From assembly GCA_003667865.1 (NCBI GenBank), contig CP033051.1:3588501-3652500 (forward strand): DNA of 64,000 nt, read 5' to 3'. The DNA is from Rossellomorea marisflavi. GTDB taxonomy: Bacteria > Bacillota > Bacilli > Bacillales > Bacillaceae_B. Below the pieces are notes generated by a model. That model was given only the letters and a program-made list of their open reading frames with translations, was not told the DNA's origin and did not search any database. Of this stretch, positions 8,318-18,733 are shown in pieces (within the stretch, counting starts at the first letter, position 1; the number at the start of each line of letters is the position of its first letter). The translations under genes and the position numbers were made by a program.

Positions 8318-8437
8318 CTATTTTGACTTTCCGTACAAATTTTCCTTAATAACTGTTAACTGTTCCTCATCTATAATCCCAAGTTTTTGACAGATGTAAG
8401 AATACTTTATTACTTTCATCGAAATTCTATTTGTCAC
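8318..8437 (-). CDS. Small hypothetical protein, 39 residues
   Basis: A short frame on the minus strand starts at GTG and reads MTNRISMKVIKYSYICQKLG, then IIDEEQLTVIKENLYGKSK. An ideal AAGGAGG lies 7 bases before the start, which is the main support. The sequence is amphipathic and helical, with no motif I recognise. It is convergent with the sda-like gene, sharing the terminator region, and lies downstream of odhB beyond that gene's own terminator. Confidence 0.55.
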   Translation of the reverse strand: MTNRISMKVIKYSYICQKLGIIDEEQLTVIKENLYGKSK

Positions 8438-8536
8438 TGTAAATCCTCCTTCCCCACCAGTTAATGGGCTTATACAAATGTTTCCTTAATCCAACTTATT
8501 TTATAATATTCAATTAATTTGAAAAAGGTTAAAAAA

Positions 8537-8570
8537 AAGAGAATGTCTCATATTATAGAGACATTCTCTT
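8537..8570 (-). terminator. Terminator of odhAB
   Basis: AAGAGAATGTCTC and GAGACATTCTCTT form a perfect 13-bp stem; on the minus strand it is followed by a run of T. Confidence 0.88.
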
Positions 8571-8580
8571 AAAAAATACC

Positions 8581-9831
8581 TTAACCTTCTAACAGTAAAT
8601 CTTCAGGATTTTCAAGTAGGTCTTTTACCATTGCAAGGAATCCAACAGCTTCTTTACCATCAATGATTCTGTGATCATATGATAACGCAACATACATCAT
8701 TGGACGGTTTTCCATCGTGTCCTTGTCAATAGCTACTGGGCGTAGTTGAATTTTATGCATACCTAGAATACCAACTTGTGGACCATTTAAGATAGGTGTT
8801 GATAATAATGAGCCAAATACACCACCATTTGTGATTGTAAATGAACCACCTTGTAAATCACTTAGTGCTAATTTATTTTTACGAGCTTTTGTAGCAAGCT
8901 CAACAATATCGCCTTCAATTTCTGCGAAATTTTTACGTTCGCAATCGCGGACAACTGGAACTACTAGACCATCATCAGTCGATACAGCCATTCCGATATC
9001 ATAGAACTTTTTAAGTACGATTTCATCGCCATCAATCTCTGCATTAACATAAGGGTATTTTTTCAGAGCCGCTACAACTGCTTTTGTAAAGAAAGACATG
9101 AATCCAAGTCTTACATCATGATCATCAAAGAATTTGTCTTTTTTGCGCTTACGTAATTCCATTACTGCACTCATATCAATCTCATTAAATGTTGTTAGCA
9201 TTGCTGCAGTTTGTTGTACATCTACTAAACGTTTCGCAATTGTTTGACGACGACGAGACATTTTTTCACGAACAACAGGTTTACTATCATCTTTCTTAGC
9301 AGCAGGTGCTTTTGATTCAGTAGCAGGTTTAGATGGAGCTGCTGGCGCTTGACTATGAGCTTCTATATCTTGCTTACGAACTCGACCTAATGGATCTGTA
9401 GAAGAAACTTGACTTAAGTCAATCCCTTTTTCACGTGCAAGTTTACGAGCAGCAGGTGAAGCAATTGGACGATTTTTCTTATCTTGTTTTACTTCTTCAA
9501 CCGTCTCAGTCTGATTACTCTCTTGTTTAGGAGCTTCTTGACTTGATGGTTCTTGAGTTTCATTTGAATCAGGTGTAGAAGGTTGTGCAGATGATCCACC
9601 TTCACTTACGATAGCAATTACTTGACCAACCTCTACCGTGTCACCTTCCTCAGCTTTTAATTCTTGAAGTGTACCAGCCTCTTCAGAAATTACCTCAACA
9701 TTTACTTTATCTGTTTCAAGTTCAACAATATACTCGCCCTTTTCAACATAATCCCCTGGTTTTTTTAACCATTGTGCAATGGTACCTTCCGTAATAGACT
9801 CTGCCAACTCTGGAACTCTAATTTCTGCCAC
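8581..9831 (-). CDS. odhB: 2-oxoglutarate dehydrogenase E2, dihydrolipoyl succinyltransferase
   Basis: This 416-residue E2 core of the 2-oxoglutarate dehydrogenase complex moves the succinyl group to CoA in the TCA cycle. Domains run in order: an N-terminal lipoyl domain with the lipoylated lysine in [11 protein letters not shown] (near residue 42); a Q/E/P/T-rich linker; the E1/E3-binding domain ([20 protein letters not shown], near 123); a second P/A-rich linker; then the catalytic domain ending in [15 protein letters not shown] with the active-site His and Asp. It starts at GTG behind AGGAGGACTTCAAA. It lies 18 bases after odhA, in one operon ended by a strong terminator. Confidence 0.96.
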   Translation of the reverse strand: MAEIRVPELAESITEGTIAQWLKKPGDYVEKGEYIVELETDKVNVEVISEEAGTLQELKAEEGDTVEVGQVIAIVSEGGSSAQPSTPDSNETQEPSSQEAPKQESNQTETVEEVKQDKKNRPIASPAARKLAREKGIDLSQVSSTDPLGRVRKQDIEAHSQAPAAPSKPATESKAPAAKKDDSKPVVREKMSRRRQTIAKRLVDVQQTAAMLTTFNEIDMSAVMELRKRKKDKFFDDHDVRLGFMSFFTKAVVAALKKYPYVNAEIDGDEIVLKKFYDIGMAVSTDDGLVVPVVRDCERKNFAEIEGDIVELATKARKNKLALSDLQGGSFTITNGGVFGSLLSTPILNGPQVGILGMHKIQLRPVAIDKDTMENRPMMYVALSYDHRIIDGKEAVGFLAMVKDLLENPEDLLLEG

Positions 9832-9849
9832 TTTGAAGTCCTCCTCTTT

Positions 9850-12693
9850 CTATCGTGTAATCGCTTCGTTTATAATTCTTGCTTGTTCTTTTTTATGAAC
9901 AGTTGGTTCCCCTTCAGATGGGCTAGAACGACGACGACGTCCTATATATGAAACTGAAACGCCTTCCGGTGCAATGTCACGTAATCTTGGTTCTGCAAAT
10001 GTCCAAGCTCCCATATTCTTCGGCTCTTCCTGTACCCATACAATTTCTTTAAGGTTTTTATATTGTTCAAAAATTTGAGCAATATCTTGTTTAGGGAAAG
10101 GATACAACTCTTCTACACGTAATACGTGGAACCAATCTTTAGACTCAAGCTCTTCTAATCGCTCTTCAATATCAATTGCAATTTTACCGCTACACAATAC
10201 TACTCTTTCAACCGAATCCTTGTTTTCTCCCAATCCTTTTTGTTCTAAAACAGAATTGAATACTGTATTTGAAAGATCCTCCGGTGTTGCAGCTGCAAAT
10301 TGATTTCTTAATAAGCTTTTTGGTGTCATGATGACAAGAGGACGTACTTCTTCTTTTTGTAAAATTGCTGCTTGTCGACGCAAAATATGGAAATACTGTC
10401 CTGCTGTTGAACAATTCGCCACAGTCCAGTTATATTCTGCTGCAAGCTGTAAGAAACGTTCTAACCTTGCACTTGAATGTTCAGGTCCTTGACCTTCGTA
10501 ACCATGAGGTAAAAGCATAACAATACCTGATTTTTGACCCCATTTTGCACGACCAGCAGAAATGAATTGGTCATACATTACTTGAGCCATATTTGAGAAA
10601 TCTCCGAATTGGGCTTCCCATAAGACTAAGGTTTCAGGTGCAAATACATTATATCCGTATTCAAAGCCAACAACAGCAGTCTCCGTTAATGGACTGTTAT
10701 ACACAACGAATGATGCATTACTATCTTCTAAATGATGTAAAGGAATGTGTATATCACCTGTCTTTTCGTCATGAAGTACAAGGTGACGTTGAGCAAAAGT
10801 TCCCCTTTCCGAATCCTGCCCAGTTAAACGTATTGGTGTACCATCTTTAATTATAGAAGCAAATGCTAATGTTTCCGCATGTGCCCAATCAATTTTCCCT
10901 TTACCTTCGAAAACTTGACCGCGACGCATTAAGATCCTATCTAACTTTTTGAATACATTAAACCCTTCTGGCCACGTTAATAGTTCACTGTTTAACGATT
11001 TTAATTTATCAAATGCAACAGATGTATCGATATCCGGTAAACCATTTGTGACATCTTCAGGAGGATTCATTACAGTATCAGGGTTTTCTTCTTTAGCTGG
11101 TACTTTATCATAAGCCTCTTTGAGAATCTCTTCTATTTCTTTTTGTTGATTCTCATCATCTTCGTTTGTAATGACACCCTCTTGGATTAGCTTCTGGGCA
11201 TACATATCACGAACGGTCGGATGATTTTGGATAATATTGTACATCATTGGATTTGTAACCATTGGTTCATCCATTTCATTATGACCAAAACGACGATAAC
11301 CAATTAAATCAATCACAAAGTCTTTACCAAATTTATGACGATATTCGTATGCTAGAATCGCAGCAGCCAAACATGCCTCAGGATCATCTGCATTTACATG
11401 CACAATTGGCACTTCAAAGCCTTTCGCTGTATCTGAAGCATATTTTGTAGATCGTGAATCATAGCTCTCAGTTGTAAATCCAATCATGTTGTTTGCAATA
11501 AGATGTATGGATCCACCCGTTTTATATCCATTTAATTGACTGAGGTTCAACGTTTCAGCCACAACACCTTGACCCGGGAATGCCGCATCTCCATGAATCA
11601 TAATCGCATATGAGGACTCTAGAGATCCCTTAGGATAACCTGCTTCTTCTCTATCTTCTTGTGCTGCTCTTGTGTATCCTGCCACTATCGGGCTAATTAC
11701 TTCCAAGTGACTTGGATTGTTTGCAAGAGTGACTCGTGCACGTACATTATTATCTGTAGATATTTTACGGTCTGCACCTAAATGATACTTAACATCACCA
11801 GTCCAACCGTACGTAATCCCAATAGAGCCTTCAGAAGGAATCAGATCCTTACTTGGTGCATGTTGAAACTCAGCAAAGATCATTTCGTAAGGCTTTCCAA
11901 GAGTATGAGCTAATACATTTAGACGGCCACGGTGTGCCATTCCAATGTTAACTGTTCTAGCTCCCTCTTTAACAGAGTACTGGATCATTTCGTCTAAAAG
12001 AGGAATCATCGATTCCAAGCCTTCAATAGAAAAACGTTTTTGTCCAACAAAAGTACGATGAACAAATTTCTCAAATCCTTCTGCTTCAGACAAACGTTTT
12101 AGTAAAGAAAGTTTCTTTTCCTTAGATAGTCCTTGTTGTAAAGACCCCGATTCTATTTTTTCACGTAACCAGTTCTTTTCTTCTAACTCATGTACATGTG
12201 CATGTTCGAAAGCCAGTTTGCTAGTATAAACAGCTTTTAAATGCTTTATAGCTTCTAGGCCATTTGTAATATGTTTTGGGGCATTTGGACAAATAAAATC
12301 AACTGGAATATTAACTAAATCATTTTCAGTTAAATTGAACTCAGAAAGCTCAATACGTTGTGTGTCCTTTTTACGATCGTTTAATGGATTTATATCTGCT
12401 GCAAGGTGACCATAGGTACGTATATTATCCGCAAGCTTAACTGCTGCAACTACTTTACTAAACTGCGTTGGTTGTGCAGGTAATTGGAACGTAGTGTCCG
12501 TTTGTTGAGTACTAACTAGTACTTCAAGATCATCAGCAGTAGGTGGTCCCCATTGGTCAAATAGTTCACGTAGTTCTTGATCTATTTCATCTGGGTTTTG
12601 TAAATATTGTTCATAAACCTCCATAACATAGCCGAGGTTAGGTCCGTGAAACGAATGCCACGGTTCCCCTTTATTTGTCGAATTCTTACTCAT
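9850..12693 (-). CDS. odhA: 2-oxoglutarate dehydrogenase E1 component
   Basis: The thiamine-diphosphate-dependent E1 subunit decarboxylates 2-oxoglutarate and succinylates the E2 lipoyl group. The start is set at ATG 12693 ([19 protein letters not shown]) because TTGGAGG lies 8 bases upstream; the 32 extra upstream codons overlap promoter elements. The resulting 947 residues agree with the B. subtilis length of about 944. Visible motifs include [19 protein letters not shown], the ThDP/Mg region [19 protein letters not shown] with [19 protein letters not shown], and the C-terminal [15 protein letters not shown] sigma-A promoter and a cre site lie upstream, which suggests glucose repression. 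Confidence 0.96.
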   Translation of the reverse strand: MSKNSTNKGEPWHSFHGPNLGYVMEVYEQYLQNPDEIDQELRELFDQWGPPTADDLEVLVSTQQTDTTFQLPAQPTQFSKVVAAVKLADNIRTYGHLAADINPLNDRKKDTQRIELSEFNLTENDLVNIPVDFICPNAPKHITNGLEAIKHLKAVYTSKLAFEHAHVHELEEKNWLREKIESGSLQQGLSKEKKLSLLKRLSEAEGFEKFVHRTFVGQKRFSIEGLESMIPLLDEMIQYSVKEGARTVNIGMAHRGRLNVLAHTLGKPYEMIFAEFQHAPSKDLIPSEGSIGITYGWTGDVKYHLGADRKISTDNNVRARVTLANNPSHLEVISPIVAGYTRAAQEDREEAGYPKGSLESSYAIMIHGDAAFPGQGVVAETLNLSQLNGYKTGGSIHLIANNMIGFTTESYDSRSTKYASDTAKGFEVPIVHVNADDPEACLAAAILAYEYRHKFGKDFVIDLIGYRRFGHNEMDEPMVTNPMMYNIIQNHPTVRDMYAQKLIQEGVITNEDDENQQKEIEEILKEAYDKVPAKEENPDTVMNPPEDVTNGLPDIDTSVAFDKLKSLNSELLTWPEGFNVFKKLDRILMRRGQVFEGKGKIDWAHAETLAFASIIKDGTPIRLTGQDSERGTFAQRHLVLHDEKTGDIHIPLHHLEDSNASFVVYNSPLTETAVVGFEYGYNVFAPETLVLWEAQFGDFSNMAQVMYDQFISAGRAKWGQKSGIVMLLPHGYEGQGPEHSSARLERFLQLAAEYNWTVANCSTAGQYFHILRRQAAILQKEEVRPLVIMTPKSLLRNQFAAATPEDLSNTVFNSVLEQKGLGENKDSVERVVLCSGKIAIDIEERLEELESKDWFHVLRVEELYPFPKQDIAQIFEQYKNLKEIVWVQEEPKNMGAWTFAEPRLRDIAPEGVSVSYIGRRRRSSPSEGEPTVHKKEQARIINEAITR

Positions 12694-12741
12694 ATGAAAA
12701 CCTCCAACCATTTTTGCCCTTATTAATGTCGAAAGCCAAAT

Positions 12742-12769
12742 ATTATATGTAAATGCTATATTATGTAAA
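12742..12769 (-). promoter_or_regulatory. Sigma-A promoter for odhAB
   Basis: On the minus strand TTTACA (12764-12769), a 16-base spacer and TATAAT (12742-12747), about 50 bases before the odhA ATG. Confidence 0.65.
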
Positions 12770-12787
12770 AATAGTATTCCTTCATAC

Positions 12788-12801
12788 ATAAAACGCTTTC
12801 A
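12788..12801 (-). promoter_or_regulatory. CcpA-binding cre site upstream of odhA
   Basis: TGAAAGCGTTTTAT on the minus strand matches 13 of 14 positions of the Bacillus cre consensus TGWAARCGYTWNCW. It lies about 18 bases upstream of the -35 box. The odhAB genes of B. subtilis are known to be subject to catabolite control. Confidence 0.6.
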
Positions 12802-13386
12802 ACATAATTTTATCACTGTAAAGTAACAATATAAAGTGTTAATAAAAAAATTTCGTAAAATTTAATCAACATGAATTTCCACTATAATTCTGTTATATTC
12901 ACATAATAGTTTGTGAATGAATATACAAATCTGAACTATTCGAAAAAATAATTATAATACGTTTTATGTGTTCACCTCTTATTTACTTTTAGTACCAACA
13001 TTTTTCATAAACCATATTACTACTCTTACTTTAAAAATCCAAATATTTTTTTGTATTTTTCTTATTTTTTGTATATATTTCTTCTTTTTCTACTTAAATG
13101 TGCATTACCACAATTAATTTACAGGAATATTTATACTACATAACTTTATACATCTCACTCCTTACCACAAAATCTATAATGATAAACCTGTGGTTTCTTT
13201 AATGGATACCTTCCTTGCTATCTATAAGAAAGTCGAATTAAAAGCTTCAAGTTTTCTTATATACAGGGCATATAAATGTATGATAAAACAATGAATACCT
13301 TGAGCACCTATAGGCAAATAACTGCATAGGATAAAGCATTAGAATGATAAACATACTAAAATGTACTTTTAAGTGAGGATGATACT
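12802..13386. other. AT-rich intergenic region
   Basis: Nearly 600 bases between divergent odhA and the Hsp20-like gene. I find no ORF with a usable ribosome binding site. The stretch at 13000-13110 is an extreme T/A-rich tract. Promoter elements for the Hsp20-like gene should lie here, but I cannot assign them with confidence. Confidence 0.5.
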
Positions 13387-13911
13387 ATGTTTCCATGGAA
13401 TCTATTTCCCTTTAACAAGCAAACGAGGGAGCAATTTGATCAGATGAAACATATGGATCCAAATTCGATTAATGAATATATACAAGATATGATGAAAAAC
13501 ATGTTCCCTAATGGTGTAGAAGGTATGATGAATCCAAATGATGTAGTAAAAGGGTCTCAGGGACTCATGAACGGCTTTAATATGAACCAAAAGCAAGCTG
13601 ATAAGAAGGAAAGTACACAGCATCATAATAATTCTGTTCAGGTTCAGGTGTTTGAAACCCATGAAGATGTGTATATTCGATTACCGATTAATGGAGAAGA
13701 TTGGATCCAATCTTTAAAGATATACCACACATCTAATAAGGCAATAATTGAAAATATTCCTGAACATGGGGAACGCCACGAAATAACATTACCCTCTCTT
13801 GTTAAAAAGAAAGGTGCGCAAGCACATGTTAAAGATGGCATTCTAGAAGTTAAAATACCAAGGAGTACTGACCTACAATTCTCTGAGGTAGATGTTCGTG
13901 AGAAATTATAA
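13387..13911 (+). CDS. Hsp20/alpha-crystallin-like protein, possibly spore-associated
   Basis: This 174-residue protein has a distinctive N-terminus (MFPWNLFPFNKQ), a methionine- and asparagine-rich region (residues 20-75), then a beta-sandwich domain from VQVQVFETHEDVYIRLPI to GILEVKIPRS that matches the alpha-crystallin domain, including the end strand pattern GILEVKIP. Bacillus coat-associated Hsp20 proteins of the CotM/CotP/GerT type share this form, so a role in the spore coat or germination is possible but not shown. ATG has GTGAGGATG 6 bases before it. It is monocistronic. Confidence 0.7.
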   Translation: MFPWNLFPFNKQTREQFDQMKHMDPNSINEYIQDMMKNMFPNGVEGMMNPNDVVKGSQGLMNGFNMNQKQADKKESTQHHNNSVQVQVFETHEDVYIRLPINGEDWIQSLKIYHTSNKAIIENIPEHGERHEITLPSLVKKKGAQAHVKDGILEVKIPRSTDLQFSEVDVREKL

Positions 13912-13915
13912 TATT

Positions 13916-13950
13916 GGACCTTTTCTTAGTTAGATTGGAGAGGTCCTTTT
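13916..13950 (+). terminator. Probable terminator
   Basis: GGACCT and AGGTCC enclose a loop of about 20 bases and are followed by TTTTATTT. The stem is short. Confidence 0.5.
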
Positions 13951-14063
13951 ATTTATTATGCTTTCTTTACTGATGCTTCTAAGCAAACTATTCTAAAAAT
14001 CAACTTCTATAGGATGTATACATTCACTATAGTAAAGAAAAAAAGAACAAAAGGAGAACGCAT

Positions 14064-14582
14064 GTGTTAATACGAACAGAAAGACATAATGATTACGAAA
14101 GAATAAACGAAATACATCAAAATGCATTTCATGGGGAAAGTGAAGCCACCCTTGTAAATGCAGTCAGAAACTCTAATGAATTTATACCTGATTTATCTTT
14201 GGTGGCTGTTACTGGTATGGAGCATATTGTCGGGCATATATTAATCAGTACTGTTTGGATTCAGACCGACAAACAAAAGCTTCCGACATTAGCACTAGCT
14301 CCTATGGCTGTAGATCCGAGCTACCAAAATAAAGGTATAGGCTCTTCACTCGTTAAAGCTGGAATAAAAGAAGCCAAGCAATTAGGACACTCTCACATTG
14401 TCGTACTTGGTCATCCAACCTTTTATCCTAAGTTTGGATTTGTACCTTCTGTAACGAAACAGATCCATTCACCTTTTCCTGTACCAGATGAGGTCTTTAT
14501 GATACTTGAGTTAAAGGAAAGATCACTAAAGGATATAAAAGGTATTGTAGTATATCCCCCTTCTTTTCAGTCTGTTACATAA
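14064..14582 (+). CDS. GNAT N-acetyltransferase (YhbS-like)
   Basis: This 172-residue protein has a GNAT fold: LIRTERHNDYERINEIHQNAF at the start, the core strands LAPMAVDPSYQNKGIGSSLVKAGI (residues 93-115) with the acetyl-CoA loop Q-x-x-G-I-G, and GHPTFYPKFGFVPS near 140. The latter is typical of the COG3153 (YhbS) group. The start is GTG; the nearby ATG is out of frame and closes at once. AAGGAG lies about 10 bases upstream. The substrate is unknown. It stands alone, with a weak hairpin downstream. Confidence 0.8.
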   Translation: MLIRTERHNDYERINEIHQNAFHGESEATLVNAVRNSNEFIPDLSLVAVTGMEHIVGHILISTVWIQTDKQKLPTLALAPMAVDPSYQNKGIGSSLVKAGIKEAKQLGHSHIVVLGHPTFYPKFGFVPSVTKQIHSPFPVPDEVFMILELKERSLKDIKGIVVYPPSFQSVT

Positions 14583-14587
14583 TAACT

Positions 14588-14625
14588 AAAACCTTACTAG
14601 CTTTAAGAAGAAAAGGTTTCTTTTA
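14588..14625 (+). terminator. Weak terminator-like hairpin
   Basis: AAAACCTT and AAGGTTT flank about 17 bases, followed by TTCTTTT. Confidence 0.4.
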
Positions 14626-14736
14626 ACAAGGATCACCAATAGTTTACATAATATTTTTATGATAAATTGTATGTTTTTCTAAGAACTAACCTAAAATAAG
14701 TTTGCTACTATAACTACTATTGAGGTGCAGAACACA

Positions 14737-15981
14737 ATGGAGCAAGCTCATAAGAAGAAGAAATTAGATTTATTAGCATTGTCTTCTATTCCTCTTGTGA
14801 TGACATTAGGAAATTCAATGTTGATTCCTGTTTTGCCTAAGATGGAAAAGGAACTAGAAATAAGCAGCTTCCAATCAAGTTTAATCATAACTGTGTATTC
14901 CATCATTGCCATTTTATTTATTCCCATTGCTGGATACTTATCTGACCGATTTGGAAGAAAAAAAATAATCGTACCGAGCTTAATCATTGCTGGTATTGGA
15001 GGGATTATCGCCGGGTTCGCTTCTACTGGATTCGATCAGGCATACTGGTTTGTTCTTTTAGGAAGATTAATACAAGGTATCGGAGCAGCTGGAGCTTTCC
15101 CGGTTGTTATACCTGCTGTTGGAGATATGTTTGAAGATGAAAATGATATTACAAAAGGGCTTGGCCTTATTGAAACATCAAACACATTTGGAAAGGTGTT
15201 AAGTCCAGTGCTTGGTTCCTTATTAGCTGCTTGGGCTTGGTTTATACCGTTTTACTCAATCCCAGTTTTTTCTGCAATTTCAATACTACTTGTTGTGTTC
15301 CTTGTTAAGGTGCCAAAAAAAGAAGCTAAAACCTCTAAGCAAACAATAAAGGAATTTGTTCATGAAATTAAAGTCATTATTGGTCAAGAGAAAAAGTGGC
15401 TTCTTGGCATTTTTTTAGTTGGTATTATTTCAATGTTTATTCTCTTTGGTTTTTTATTTTACCTTTCAAATATTCTTGAAAGTCAGTATCAGATCAAAGG
15501 AATTATTAAAGGGCTTTATTTAGCAGTCCCTCTTTTGTTTTTATGTACAACCTCCTTTATTACTGGAAAAGTAATAGGAAAAAACAAGTTATTAATGAAA
15601 TGGGTCATTACAATAGGTATGATGATAGGAGCTATTGCTTTTATCCCCTTGTTATTCTCTGAAGGTAGATGGATGATACTTATATTTCTTTCATTATCGA
15701 GTATTGGTATTGGGGCGGCTCTTCCTTGTTTGGATGCCCTTATCACAGAAGGAATAGAAAAAGAACACCGTGGTACGATTACTTCCTTATATAGTTCTAT
15801 GCGTTTTATAGGTGTAGCAATTGGTCCACCAATCATCGCCCTTTTAGATCAGCAAAGTACATTTATGGTCTTAATTTTTTCTAGTGTTATTGCTGGTTTA
15901 ACTGGCTTACTATTTATTAAAATTCAAACTGTTACGTCCAATAAAAACAAAGAAGATTTTGGAAGAGGTACTTTGGCATAA
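14737..15981 (+). CDS. MFS multidrug-type efflux transporter
   Basis: About 414 residues with twelve hydrophobic segments. The DHA1 signature YLSDRFGRKK lies in the loop between segments 2 and 3, and a glycine-rich GRLIQGIGAAGAFPV (motif C region) follows in segments 4-5. This family exports drugs by proton antiport. The overall sequence recalls Bacillus YkuC-like transporters, but I do not assign a symbol. ATG 14737 is preferred because GAGGTG lies 9 bases upstream and the earlier GTG is part of that site. It ends at a strong bidirectional terminator facing hemAT. Confidence 0.82.
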   Translation: MEQAHKKKKLDLLALSSIPLVMTLGNSMLIPVLPKMEKELEISSFQSSLIITVYSIIAILFIPIAGYLSDRFGRKKIIVPSLIIAGIGGIIAGFASTGFDQAYWFVLLGRLIQGIGAAGAFPVVIPAVGDMFEDENDITKGLGLIETSNTFGKVLSPVLGSLLAAWAWFIPFYSIPVFSAISILLVVFLVKVPKKEAKTSKQTIKEFVHEIKVIIGQEKKWLLGIFLVGIISMFILFGFLFYLSNILESQYQIKGIIKGLYLAVPLLFLCTTSFITGKVIGKNKLLMKWVITIGMMIGAIAFIPLLFSEGRWMILIFLSLSSIGIGAALPCLDALITEGIEKEHRGTITSLYSSMRFIGVAIGPPIIALLDQQSTFMVLIFSSVIAGLTGLLFIKIQTVTSNKNKEDFGRGTLA

Positions 15982-16016
15982 AAACTCATAGGGGAAACTT
16001 ATAAGCAGTAACAGTA

Positions 16017-16063
16017 AGAACTGCACCTCATTTCGTTAGTATCTAACTTTGAGGTGCAGTTCT
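16017..16063. terminator. Bidirectional terminator between MFS gene and hemAT
   Basis: AGAACTGCACCTCA and TGAGGTGCAGTTCT form a 14-bp stem. Confidence 0.85.
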
Positions 16064-16080
16064 AGTGTATTAAAAAATCA

Positions 16081-17373
16081 TCATAGAGTGTTTGAAAGCT
16101 CAGATAATTGCTCAGAAGTAACAGAAACTTGCTGAGATGCTTTCCCAACTTCTTGTATTACTTCCGATAACTGACTTAGTTCTTTTGCAGTCAATTCACT
16201 TTGTTTCTTGTTTTCGACCATGGATTCAAGAACGGATTCAAAGAAAGATTGAATTTCATTCATCTTAGCAGAAGCATCCTTAGTCAAGGTGCCGACTTCA
16301 GTTGTAGATTCTGATACATTCTGAATTTGATTATCTGTCTTCTGAATCAGAGAAATAATATTTGAAATAGAATGTTTCGTTTGTTCTGATAGCTTTCGTA
16401 CCTCTCCTGCAACAACTGAGAAGCCTTTACCACTTTCCCCGGCTCTAGCGGCTTCAATGGCAGCATTAAGTGCGAGTAAATTGGTCTGCTCTGCGATATC
16501 TGTAACAATTTCAATAATTGTTCCTATTTCATTTGAGACTGATTTAAGAATGGACATATCCTCAAGTATACTATCCGTTTTACTATGAAGATGCGCAATC
16601 AATTGGTGATGAGAACCAATAACATTCTTTCCTTCTTTAGATTGATTTTCTGCGATTGTTGCTATTTCCATTGTCTTTTTAGCAAATTCAAATAATTCAC
16701 TAGCTTGTCGCTCAACCTGTTGCATTGAAGCTGTTGTCTCTTCCGAAATGGCAGAAAGATTTGAAGCTGTGTCCTGGAGTTGTCCTTGCAATAACTCTTT
16801 TTCAGATTGAGCAGCCTCCCTAATACGTTCATTTTCTTCCTCATAAGCTTCCAAAACCACTTGCTGTTCAAAATTTAGAAGCTTTGTAATGGCAGCCACA
16901 GCCTTTTTTAAATCTTCTTTTGTAGTTAAATATGGATCAACTAAATCTAAGATTGACATCGTTAAATCCTGGAATGCACACATATACCACTTAGGCTGTA
17001 AGCCGATTCTTACATGAACATGCGCAATTGTGTAACGTTTTTTTACAAAACCTTCATCAATAACTCCATTAAACATCTCCAAGATATGGGTTGTTAATGT
17101 ACTTTTAAGTCGGTCAATTGAACTGTTGTCGTTAATAATTTTTAACAGTGATGCCTCTGTTTCAAGATTTTTATAAAATGAGGCCACAATTCCTGAGATA
17201 TTTTCTTTTATGATTGGTTGAATATTCTTTAATAGTTTTAAGTCTTCTGACGTTAACCCGATCATTGTAAGTTGTTTTTGTAATGTAGAGTCATTTATAT
17301 TTATAAGTGCTCCCTCTACATGTTGATGTAAATTAAACTTTTCTTCTTGTTTCTTTTTTGTAAATATTTTCAT
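16081..17373 (-). CDS. hemAT: HemAT, globin-coupled aerotaxis transducer
   Basis: This 430-residue soluble chemoreceptor lacks membrane segments. Residues 10-180 form the globin sensor; the proximal heme histidine should lie in the [21 protein letters not shown] segment near residue 125. A coiled coil leads to the methyl-accepting signalling domain with the conserved hairpin tip [24 protein letters not shown] (near 300). HemAT binds oxygen and signals through CheW/CheA for aerotaxis. Length matches B. subtilis HemAT (432). No clear sigma-D promoter could be read upstream. Confidence 0.93.
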   Translation of the reverse strand: MKIFTKKKQEEKFNLHQHVEGALININDSTLQKQLTMIGLTSEDLKLLKNIQPIIKENISGIVASFYKNLETEASLLKIINDNSSIDRLKSTLTTHILEMFNGVIDEGFVKKRYTIAHVHVRIGLQPKWYMCAFQDLTMSILDLVDPYLTTKEDLKKAVAAITKLLNFEQQVVLEAYEEENERIREAAQSEKELLQGQLQDTASNLSAISEETTASMQQVERQASELFEFAKKTMEIATIAENQSKEGKNVIGSHHQLIAHLHSKTDSILEDMSILKSVSNEIGTIIEIVTDIAEQTNLLALNAAIEAARAGESGKGFSVVAGEVRKLSEQTKHSISNIISLIQKTDNQIQNVSESTTEVGTLTKDASAKMNEIQSFFESVLESMVENKKQSELTAKELSQLSEVIQEVGKASQQVSVTSEQLSELSNTL

Positions 17374-17601
17374 AAAACAGATCCCCTACCCCAAGAGTAA
17401 TAGTCGAAAAATTGTATTTATTCTTATGCTACAAGAAAAGAAACACAAAATCCATGTTAATTTGTAGTAATATGCCTGAATTTAGACTAGTAAATTGTTG
17501 ATTAAATGGGAAAAATTCACAACTTGATCATACTTTTTAAGGACTTGTTATTATATTTCTATGTATAATAAAAATATAGAGATTAGTTAGGGGGAAAGAG
17601 A

Positions 17602-18675
17602 ATGAATCATGCTACGTTAGGAAGGAATAGAAAGCTTTGGTTTGTAACACTAGTACTAATAATTTTAACAGCTAATTTCATGTTATACCGAGCAAATCTA
17701 TTACCTAATATTGATACATCAATCGTTTATGGTTCATTGATCGATCTACTTATTGTCATTCCACTTTTAGGGTATTTTCTGATTCTTCGAAAAAAGCACT
17801 CATTAAAGTTCCTGCCATTATTTATTGCAGCAGGATATGGTGTTGCATGGTTTATAATACCTAATGCACATTTACGTGAAGTCCCTTTCTTTCATTATCT
17901 AATCTTCATATCTGAAGGTTGTTTTATTCTGTTCGAACTTTTTATCGCATATAAAATCATTCGTATCATTCCAAACGTAGTTAAAACCTTTAGAAAAATC
18001 GATGCTACTTCTCAGCCGTATTGGCATCTTAGGTTAGACGATGCGATTCAGAAATATATGAAGCCTTCTGTTACAAGTAGAATGTTCTTAACGGAATTCA
18101 CTTTATTCTATTACTCCCTTTTCTCATGGAAAAGTAAAAGACCAGAGAATACCAATGTATACACCATTCACGAAAAAACAAGTGTCATTGCACTATATAT
18201 TATGCTTATTCACGCAACCGTAATTGAAACAATTGCACTTCATTATTTTCTTCACACCCTAAACCCAATCCTATCTTGGATTCTTCTAGTATTAAATATT
18301 TATGGTGTTTTATATTTTATTGCTGAAATTCAAGCTATTCGGTTATGTCCGCTTATCATAAAAAACAATAGGATATTCATCCAGATTGGTATATCAAAAA
18401 GAACGATTGTTCCATTAGATTTAATAGAATCTATACAAGCTTATAATGGACCGGAAAAACTAACGAAGGAAGAAATGAGTTATACATTTGATGCCACTCT
18501 TATCGATTTCATTAAAGAAAAACCACATTATGAAATACTTCTAAGAGAACCACTTACATCACATCATTTATACGGAATAAAAAAAGAATACACAAGAATA
18601 CTTATTCGGCTTGACCAACCACAGGAATTCCTTCATGCTATTAGAAACGCTTCTTCTTTCCCTCCTGGGGAATAA
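17602..18675 (+). CDS. Polytopic membrane protein of unknown function
   Basis: This 357-residue protein has about seven hydrophobic segments: residues 12-32, 42-62, 70-88, 95-120, then after a soluble stretch 195-215, 220-240 and possibly one more. The C-terminal 90 residues are soluble (IFIQIGISKRTIVPLDLIESI onward) and resemble a PH-like domain with the strand pattern LCPLIIKNNRIFIQIG. Bacillus homologues are sometimes mislabelled as beta-carotene monooxygenase; nothing here supports that. GGGGGAAAGAGA precedes the ATG. A terminator overlaps its end. Confidence 0.65.
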   Translation: MNHATLGRNRKLWFVTLVLIILTANFMLYRANLLPNIDTSIVYGSLIDLLIVIPLLGYFLILRKKHSLKFLPLFIAAGYGVAWFIIPNAHLREVPFFHYLIFISEGCFILFELFIAYKIIRIIPNVVKTFRKIDATSQPYWHLRLDDAIQKYMKPSVTSRMFLTEFTLFYYSLFSWKSKRPENTNVYTIHEKTSVIALYIMLIHATVIETIALHYFLHTLNPILSWILLVLNIYGVLYFIAEIQAIRLCPLIIKNNRIFIQIGISKRTIVPLDLIESIQAYNGPEKLTKEEMSYTFDATLIDFIKEKPHYEILLREPLTSHHLYGIKKEYTRILIRLDQPQEFLHAIRNASSFPPGE

Positions 18676-18690
18676 GGAGCGTTTTTCCTT
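18647..18690 (+). terminator. Probable terminator overlapping gene end
   Basis: GAAACGCT (near 18647) pairs with GGAGCGTTTTT after the stop codon; the T run continues into TTCCTT. Confidence 0.5.
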
Positions 18691-18733
18691 ATGTTATAAT
18701 AGACAATAAACTTTAGAAAATCGGGGTGTTTGG

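Noticed and set aside
13000..13110. Extreme AT tract as an origin or phage remnant
   Set aside because: No DnaA boxes, ORFs or repeats accompany it.
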